A stretch of DNA of 64,000 nucleotides, from contig NZ_CP091792.1 in the NCBI RefSeq assembly GCF_022024115.1, positions 2,356,001-2,420,000 of the forward strand, written 5' to 3'. The notes below the pieces were generated by a model that worked only from the letters and a program-made list of their open reading frames with translations, had not been told where the DNA came from and searched no databases. Below, one piece after another: positions 58,635 through 64,000 of the stretch. The stretch comes from Prevotella communis (GTDB taxonomy: Bacteria > Bacteroidota > Bacteroidia > Bacteroidales > Bacteroidaceae). Made by a program: the position numbers and the translations under genes. Positions within the stretch are counted from its first letter, which is position 1; every line of letters starts with the position of its first letter.

Positions 58635-61600
58635 ATGAACCTAAAGCGAATTTCAATCTTAGCTATTAGTCTGCTGCTTGTCAGTACAAACATTGTTTCT
58701 GCCAACAATGACAACTGGACCGACGTCTCTAAACGATTCCTGACAAACACTGATTTCAATCAGGGTAATAGTGACGGATGGACTATAGAGAGTAATGCTG
58801 GTCAGAAAGCTGTCAGCGCAAACTTGATGCGTTTCTGGAACGGCACCTTCGATTTCTATCAGGAGCTGCCCCGTCTGCCAAAAGGTCATTATCGTCTGAC
58901 GGTACAGGGATTCTATCGCTCGCAGGGTGACTCCTACTCGCTCTACAAGAACGGCACGGAACAGCTGAAGGCCTTCCTCTATGCAGGTGAAGTCAGCACG
59001 CCGCTGATGAGTGTCTATTCACAGGCAATGACAAGTACGGCAGGCAATCGCCAGCAACATGACGGGAAATACTATCCCGACAACAGCACCAGTGCGGCTG
59101 CTGCCTTTGACGAGGGGCTATATACAGGCAACAGCGTAGAGTTTGATGCCGAGGGCAGCATCACGATTGGCGTGAGATGCCAGGAGGCTGGCACCAACAA
59201 CTACTGTGCCTTTGATAACTTCAAGCTGGAATATGCCAGTCCTATAGGCCCTGACGGGAAGTCGTGGATTGACATGACGGACATGCTCTTAAAGAACCCG
59301 GGATTCACCAATAACGACACAAATGGCTGGGAATGGGAGAGCAATGCCAGTTCGCAGACCGCCAATTACGACTGTATGGAATTCTGGAACGGCACATTCA
59401 ATATCTCACAGCTCATCAAGAACGGTCCTCAGGGCAAATACCGCCTCAGCGTACAGGCTTTCTACCGCTGTCAGGACAACCAGACCAACTGGGGAGGCGA
59501 CTATTCCGACCACAGGAATGGCACGCAGAACATCACGGCTTATCTGTATGGTGCCGATGATGCCCAGCAGATGATGAGCATCTACGACCAGCAGATGAGG
59601 AACTACGTGGACGGTTGCTGGTATGTGGAGGGAGACAACGGCTATGAATTCTATCCCAACAACATGGCAACGGCACGTGCTGCCTTTGATGATGAGATGT
59701 ACTGGAACACGCTGGAGTTTGAGGCCGGAGGCGATTTCCGCGTCGGACTGAAGTGTGAGAGCAACATGAGCAGCAACTGGTGTATCTTCGATAACTTCCA
59801 ACTGGAGTACTATGGTGACGTGGTGAAGGTAAGCAGTATCACCGTGGATGCCGACAAAAACGAGCTGATTATCGGTGAGACGGCTACGGCTACGGCTACG
59901 ACATCGCCTGCCAACGCCACATTCACGTGGGTAGAATGGTCATCTGACAATGAACAAGTGGCAACAATCAATCAGGAGGGACTCATCACAGCACATGCTG
60001 TTGGTACGGCTCATATCACCGCTACTGCCCTCGACGGATCGGGCACAAAAGGGAGGATGACAATCACCGTCACAAGAAATCCTGCCACGGCCAGTTCTCT
60101 GTTTATCAACGAGATAATGGCGGCAAATATAGACGAATACATCAGTCCGGCGTTCAACTTTGACGGTTGGATAGAGGTATTCAATCCTACTGACAGGCCT
60201 GTGGAACTAAATGGACTGAAAATCAGTGACCCCATGAACGGAGAGGGACCCTGGACAATGCCACAGATGATGGGCGTTGTCCCTGCTAATGGCTATCGCC
60301 TCATCTGGTTTGACTCAGCCACCCTTCGTCCGGACCAGGTTCCTTTCAAGTTGAATACTGATGGTGGTACCATCTGCATTACCGACGAAAACGACAATGT
60401 CATTGTTTCGCAAGACTATCCTGCTGCATTGGAACGTATCAGTTATGCACGTGCCACAGACCAAACGGGCGCATGGGGCTATACTGGAGTCTCTACGCCT
60501 GGCGCATCGAACAACGGCATCACGCTGCTGACACAACAACTGGCGGCTCCTGTGGTTGACCAACCCTCCCAGCTGTTTGATGGCAGCCTGACAATCAACG
60601 TCACCATTCCTGGCGGTTGCACGCTGCGCTACACTACAGACGGCACGCTGCCTACACTGCAGAACGGACAGATTAGCACATCGGGACAGTTTACTATCGA
60701 TAACACCTGCAATTTCCGCTTCCGCTTGTTTAGCAGCGACCTGTTGCCTTCGCGCGTCACCACACGTTCCTATATCCTGCGCGACAGGAACTATTACTTG
60801 CCCGTGGTGGCTGTTGTGACTGATCCCGACTTCCTTTACAACACGGAGATTGGTGTCTTCGAGAAAGGACCTAACGGACGTCCTGGCAACGGACAGGATG
60901 ATAAATGCAACTGGAACATGGACTGGGAGCGCCCTGTGAACTTCTCTTTCCTCGATGGTAATGGCAACATGGTACTCAATCAGGATGTTAATCTTGAGAT
61001 GTGTGGCGGATGGAGTCGTGCCTACACGCCTCATTCCTTCAAGCTGAAAGGCAACAAGGAGATGGGGGGCGAGAAGAACCTGCCCTACCCCTTCTTCAAA
61101 CAGAAGCCTTATATCCGCAACCGCACCTTACAGATTCGTAATGGTGGTAACGACACCTATGCGCGTTTCAAGGATCCTGCCATCCAAGTGATACTGGAAA
61201 GCTCTGGCATCGACATTGACTGTCAGGGGTATCAGCCCGTGCACGAGTTTATCAATGGTAACTATATAGGTGTGCTCAACATGCGCGAGCCCAACAACAA
61301 GCACTATGTCTATGCCAACTACGGATGGGATGAGGACGAGATAGACCAGTTTGAGATGTCGCCAGACTCTGGTTACGTGCAGAAATGTGGCACGCCTGAT
61401 AGTTTTAACGAGTTGGTTGATGTGCTCTCGCCAGACGCAGCAAATAATGACACCTACGAGGAAATCTGCAGGGTGCTGGATATTGATGAGTTCATCAACT
61501 ATATGGCAGCACAGATGTATCTGGGCGGCACCGACTATCCTCAGAACAACGTGAAAGCTTATCGCTATCGCGACGGCGGCCGTTTCCGCTTCGTCATCTT

Positions 61601-62999
61601 CGACCTCGATTTCGCTTTCAATACGTCTGATCAGTTTAACGTGTTCTTCAACAAGGAGGACTATTGGTTTGACCAGTTGCGCCCGGCATCATTAGGACGT
61701 ATCCACGACCGCATCCGACTGGTAACGCTCTTCAGGAACCTGCTGCAGAACGAGGATTTCCGCCGCCGCTTCATCGATGCCTATTGTATTATGGGGGGTA
61801 GCGTGTTTGAGTCGTCACGCTGCGACAGCATCATCGATGAGCTGCTGGACCGCGTGCAGCCTGCCATGCGTCTGAATGGAGGGTCGGCAAGTAGTAAGGC
61901 CAGCGAGATAAAGAATAATTTCCGCAATCGTCTCAGCTACGCTATCAATGCGTTGAAAAACTATTACGCCTTCAACCTCTCATCAACAACGGCCAGACAG
62001 GTGACACTGAACAGCGACGTGGAAGGTGCAAAACTCTATATCAACGGCATCGAAGTGCCTATGAGCACATTCAACGGTAAACTCTTCGCCCCAGCCAAAC
62101 TGAAAGCGGTGGCACCAGCCGGCTATGAATTCCACTCATGGAGAAAGGATGGCGCACTCTATAGTAATAAGGAGGAGATAGACCTGCCTGAAAGCAATAT
62201 CAACCTGACGGCTCACTTCACAGCTCTCACGGATGCTAAGAAGAAACAGGTTGGCATCACCCCCGTACGTATTAACGAGGTGAGCGGTTCTAATGACAGT
62301 TTTGTGGATGAATACTACAAAAAGGGTGACTGGGTGGAACTCTACAACACAACCGAACAGCCTATCGACGTAGAAGGTATGTACCTCTCTGACAACGCAT
62401 CGAAACCCACGAAATACCAGATTACCAAGGGTCATACCAAGGCGCAGACCATCATCCCTGCCAAGGGCCATCTACTGATATGGTGCGACAAGCGCGAAAC
62501 GACTGATAACGGCCTGCATGCCTCGTTCAAGATTGATGGCGACGGTGGCCAGCTCATTCTGACAGCAGCAGACAAGAGTTGGACGGATACCTTCATCTAT
62601 GGAGCCCATGATGCCAACACCACCATCGGGCGCTATCCCGACGGTGCCGCTGAGGTGTATGCAATGAATGTGGCTACGATAGCAAAGGCCAACAGACAGT
62701 CATCCTACATGATTCCTGTTGAACAGACTGTAACCAACAGTATCGAGACACCTCTCATCGCCTCGGCCAATGGGCTGCGTGTGATCTATGGCAACCAGCA
62801 GGTAATGGTGAAGAGCGACGAAGACGGCATCGCTACCATCAACATCTTCAATGCCAACGGTATGCTGATGGAGCAGACAACAATCAGCATCAAGGGCGGA
62901 CGTGCCCGTCTGGACATGAGTCATCTGACACCAGGCCTCTACATTGCCCGTGCGATCGATGCAGGTGGCACCAGCGTCAGTTGCAAGTTCAGGAAATAA
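58635..62999 (+). CDS. Large secreted CotH protein with LTD and carbohydrate-binding-like modules
   Basis: A 1454-residue protein with a signal peptide. Order: two carbohydrate-binding-like modules (about 25-200, 205-390; FLTNTDFNQGNSDGWT), a Big_2 domain (about 398-480), a lamin-tail domain (about 488-600; LFINEIMAANIDEY), a CHB_HEX_C-like domain (about 640-715), a CotH kinase-like domain (about 720-1100; VHEFINGNYIG, VIFDLDFAF), a second lamin-tail domain (about 1200-1340) and a type IX sorting tail (TPGLYIARAI). CotH domains are atypical protein kinases in some bacteria; target unknown. Confidence 0.82.
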   Translation: MNLKRISILAISLLLVSTNIVSANNDNWTDVSKRFLTNTDFNQGNSDGWTIESNAGQKAVSANLMRFWNGTFDFYQELPRLPKGHYRLTVQGFYRSQGDSYSLYKNGTEQLKAFLYAGEVSTPLMSVYSQAMTSTAGNRQQHDGKYYPDNSTSAAAAFDEGLYTGNSVEFDAEGSITIGVRCQEAGTNNYCAFDNFKLEYASPIGPDGKSWIDMTDMLLKNPGFTNNDTNGWEWESNASSQTANYDCMEFWNGTFNISQLIKNGPQGKYRLSVQAFYRCQDNQTNWGGDYSDHRNGTQNITAYLYGADDAQQMMSIYDQQMRNYVDGCWYVEGDNGYEFYPNNMATARAAFDDEMYWNTLEFEAGGDFRVGLKCESNMSSNWCIFDNFQLEYYGDVVKVSSITVDADKNELIIGETATATATTSPANATFTWVEWSSDNEQVATINQEGLITAHAVGTAHITATALDGSGTKGRMTITVTRNPATASSLFINEIMAANIDEYISPAFNFDGWIEVFNPTDRPVELNGLKISDPMNGEGPWTMPQMMGVVPANGYRLIWFDSATLRPDQVPFKLNTDGGTICITDENDNVIVSQDYPAALERISYARATDQTGAWGYTGVSTPGASNNGITLLTQQLAAPVVDQPSQLFDGSLTINVTIPGGCTLRYTTDGTLPTLQNGQISTSGQFTIDNTCNFRFRLFSSDLLPSRVTTRSYILRDRNYYLPVVAVVTDPDFLYNTEIGVFEKGPNGRPGNGQDDKCNWNMDWERPVNFSFLDGNGNMVLNQDVNLEMCGGWSRAYTPHSFKLKGNKEMGGEKNLPYPFFKQKPYIRNRTLQIRNGGNDTYARFKDPAIQVILESSGIDIDCQGYQPVHEFINGNYIGVLNMREPNNKHYVYANYGWDEDEIDQFEMSPDSGYVQKCGTPDSFNELVDVLSPDAANNDTYEEICRVLDIDEFINYMAAQMYLGGTDYPQNNVKAYRYRDGGRFRFVIFDLDFAFNTSDQFNVFFNKEDYWFDQLRPASLGRIHDRIRLVTLFRNLLQNEDFRRRFIDAYCIMGGSVFESSRCDSIIDELLDRVQPAMRLNGGSASSKASEIKNNFRNRLSYAINALKNYYAFNLSSTTARQVTLNSDVEGAKLYINGIEVPMSTFNGKLFAPAKLKAVAPAGYEFHSWRKDGALYSNKEEIDLPESNINLTAHFTALTDAKKKQVGITPVRINEVSGSNDSFVDEYYKKGDWVELYNTTEQPIDVEGMYLSDNASKPTKYQITKGHTKAQTIIPAKGHLLIWCDKRETTDNGLHASFKIDGDGGQLILTAADKSWTDTFIYGAHDANTTIGRYPDGAAEVYAMNVATIAKANRQSSYMIPVEQTVTNSIETPLIASANGLRVIYGNQQVMVKSDEDGIATINIFNANGMLMEQTTISIKGGRARLDMSHLTPGLYIARAIDAGGTSVSCKFRK

Positions 63000-63021
63000 G
63001 GCATCACCCTCATGACCTCAT

Positions 63022-63062
63022 AAAGAAGAGCAACCTGCGTGGGTTGCTCTTCCTCTTTTTTT
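63022..63062 (+). terminator. Terminator between the CotH gene and the convergent BspA-type gene
   Basis: AAGAAGAGCAACC pairs with GGTTGCTCTTC, followed by a run of eight T. Confidence 0.85.
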
Positions 63063-63068
63063 TGTGTG

Positions 63069-63884
63069 TTATATTTCCATAATATTAGAGAAATCCCGCC
63101 AGCCGGGAGCCGACGCATAGGCGTCGAGCGTGCCCCGTGGTACATAGAGTGTGGCATTGGTATTAAAGAATGCCACATAGCCGCATTGCGGTGGGGTGAT
63201 ACTTTCCACCCGGACCTCCGCCAGGTTCCCGCAATGCAGGAACGCGCCATCGCCAATGGAGCGTACACTTTGCGGAATAACGACAGACACCAGATCATGA
63301 CACTCCGAGAATGCCAGGTTACTGATCTGCTGCAGTCCGGCAGAAAGCACTACCGACGTCAGTCCGCTGCACTCATAGAAAGCACCATCGCCCAGCGCTT
63401 CCACATTGTCGGGAAGCACCAGCTGACCGAGTCCTTCACAGCCACAGAAGGCATAGTCAGCGAGAGCACGGACAGTCTGCGGTATCACGGTTGTCCGGCA
63501 CCCATAGACCAGCAGGTCCTCGCCGGTGCGGATAATCGCGTTACAGTTGTTGCGTGAGTCAAATACGGGGTTACGTCCATCCACCTGCAACGATGTGAGG
63601 TTAGGACAGAAATTGAAGGCACTGACGCCAATAAACGTTACCTCAGAAGGGATAACCACAGACGTGACGCTGGAACCAAAGAAGGCATAATCGCCTATCG
63701 CAACAAGGTCGAAGGGCAAATCCACGGCATCCAGGGAATCACACTGGTAATAGCAACGGTCCACTATTTCACGCGCCTCATCATTGGTGAGCGTCATTTC
63801 CTCATAGCCATCATCATAAGCGCAGGCCGTGAATAATGCCGTCAGCATCATTAGTGTTGGGTATAGTAGTCTCATTGTTTTCAT
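63069..63884 (-). CDS. BspA-type leucine-rich repeat lipoprotein
   Basis: A 271-residue protein with a lipobox (LLYPTLMMLTALFTACAY, Cys about 21). It has about six LRR_5 units of the form IGDYAFFGSSVTSVVIPSEV, VRALADYAFCGCEGLGQLVL and LQQISNLAFSECHDLVSVVI. BspA-type repeats mediate binding to host or other cell surfaces. A -7-like TATATTTGC lies near 63937-63945. Confidence 0.85.
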   Translation of the reverse strand: MKTMRLLYPTLMMLTALFTACAYDDGYEEMTLTNDEAREIVDRCYYQCDSLDAVDLPFDLVAIGDYAFFGSSVTSVVIPSEVTFIGVSAFNFCPNLTSLQVDGRNPVFDSRNNCNAIIRTGEDLLVYGCRTTVIPQTVRALADYAFCGCEGLGQLVLPDNVEALGDGAFYECSGLTSVVLSAGLQQISNLAFSECHDLVSVVIPQSVRSIGDGAFLHCGNLAEVRVESITPPQCGYVAFFNTNATLYVPRGTLDAYASAPGWRDFSNIMEI

Positions 63885-64000
63885 AAGCGGTATATTTAGA
63901 TTACAGGTCAGGTTAGGTCAATCATTAGATTCTCATTTGCAAATATATGAAAAACCGAACTGTTTTGCAAATAAATCGAACAAAAAAAACAGCTTTATTG
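63885..64000. other. Right window edge, intergenic
   Basis: 116 bases with no frame. They contain two TATTTGC-like sequences on the minus strand, the likely promoter of the BspA-type gene. Nothing else is seen. Confidence 0.4.

Overview
The window looks like a piece of a Bacteroidales chromosome, most like Prevotella or a close relative. I judge this from the promoter grammar (TAnnTTTG -7 boxes, often read as GCAAAGGTA on the other strand, with almost no Shine-Dalgarno sites), the gene families (type IX secretion plug protein, Lnb/DUF4105 protein, BspA-type leucine-rich repeats, CotH proteins, smalltalk peptide, HU with a Gly/Ser/Asn-rich tail) and gene order. The species is not determined.

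Layout. 0-1.7 kb: a truncated lipoprotein gene, then an HU-smalltalk cassette behind an iteron/palindrome block. 1.7-6.6 kb: GH28, YebC, PheT. 6.7-10.7 kb: the aromatic amino acid operon pheA - aminotransferase - DAHP synthase/chorismate mutase - tyrA, preceded by a complete transcription attenuator with a Phe/Tyr-rich leader peptide. 10.8-23.2 kb: envelope genes (TPR protein, T9SS plug-like protein, radical SAM activase, TonB-like protein, periplasmic PPIase, CNNM/HlyC, LptC, an outer-membrane protein, DUF4105 protein, phosphatase-like protein). 23.3-29.6 kb: secA, an ABC ATPase, HU, a 29-residue COX24/mS38-like protein, RNase E/G. 29.7-37.1 kb: a secreted zincin-like protein, a GT2 enzyme, a cytoplasmic hybrid kinase, an EEP-family protein, an AlaX-like editing protein, an inositol phosphatase.

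37.2-50.9 kb is the accessory part, nearly all on the minus strand: a phage-like module (lysozyme-like P5 protein, VirE/DUF3987 primase-like protein, BRO antirepressor, OB-fold protein), a two-gene ATPase + nuclease-like cassette, a two-gene cassette of unknown function, and a type III restriction-modification operon behind a large structured RNA leader. A small plus-strand RNA with a TPP-aptamer-like half comes next, then a second HU-smalltalk cassette that is a direct repeat of the first.

51.6-64 kb returns to housekeeping and surface genes: a GH13 amylase and fabD, pyrBI and a CobW-type metallochaperone, glyA, a large secreted CotH/LTD protein, and a BspA-type lipoprotein.

The most notable findings are the pheA attenuator, the structured leader of the type III R-M operon, the iteron block shared by both HU cassettes and the primase gene, the two unknown two-gene cassettes, and several repeat families that have entered coding genes (primase, inositol phosphatase) or duplicated promoters (pyrB and glyA).
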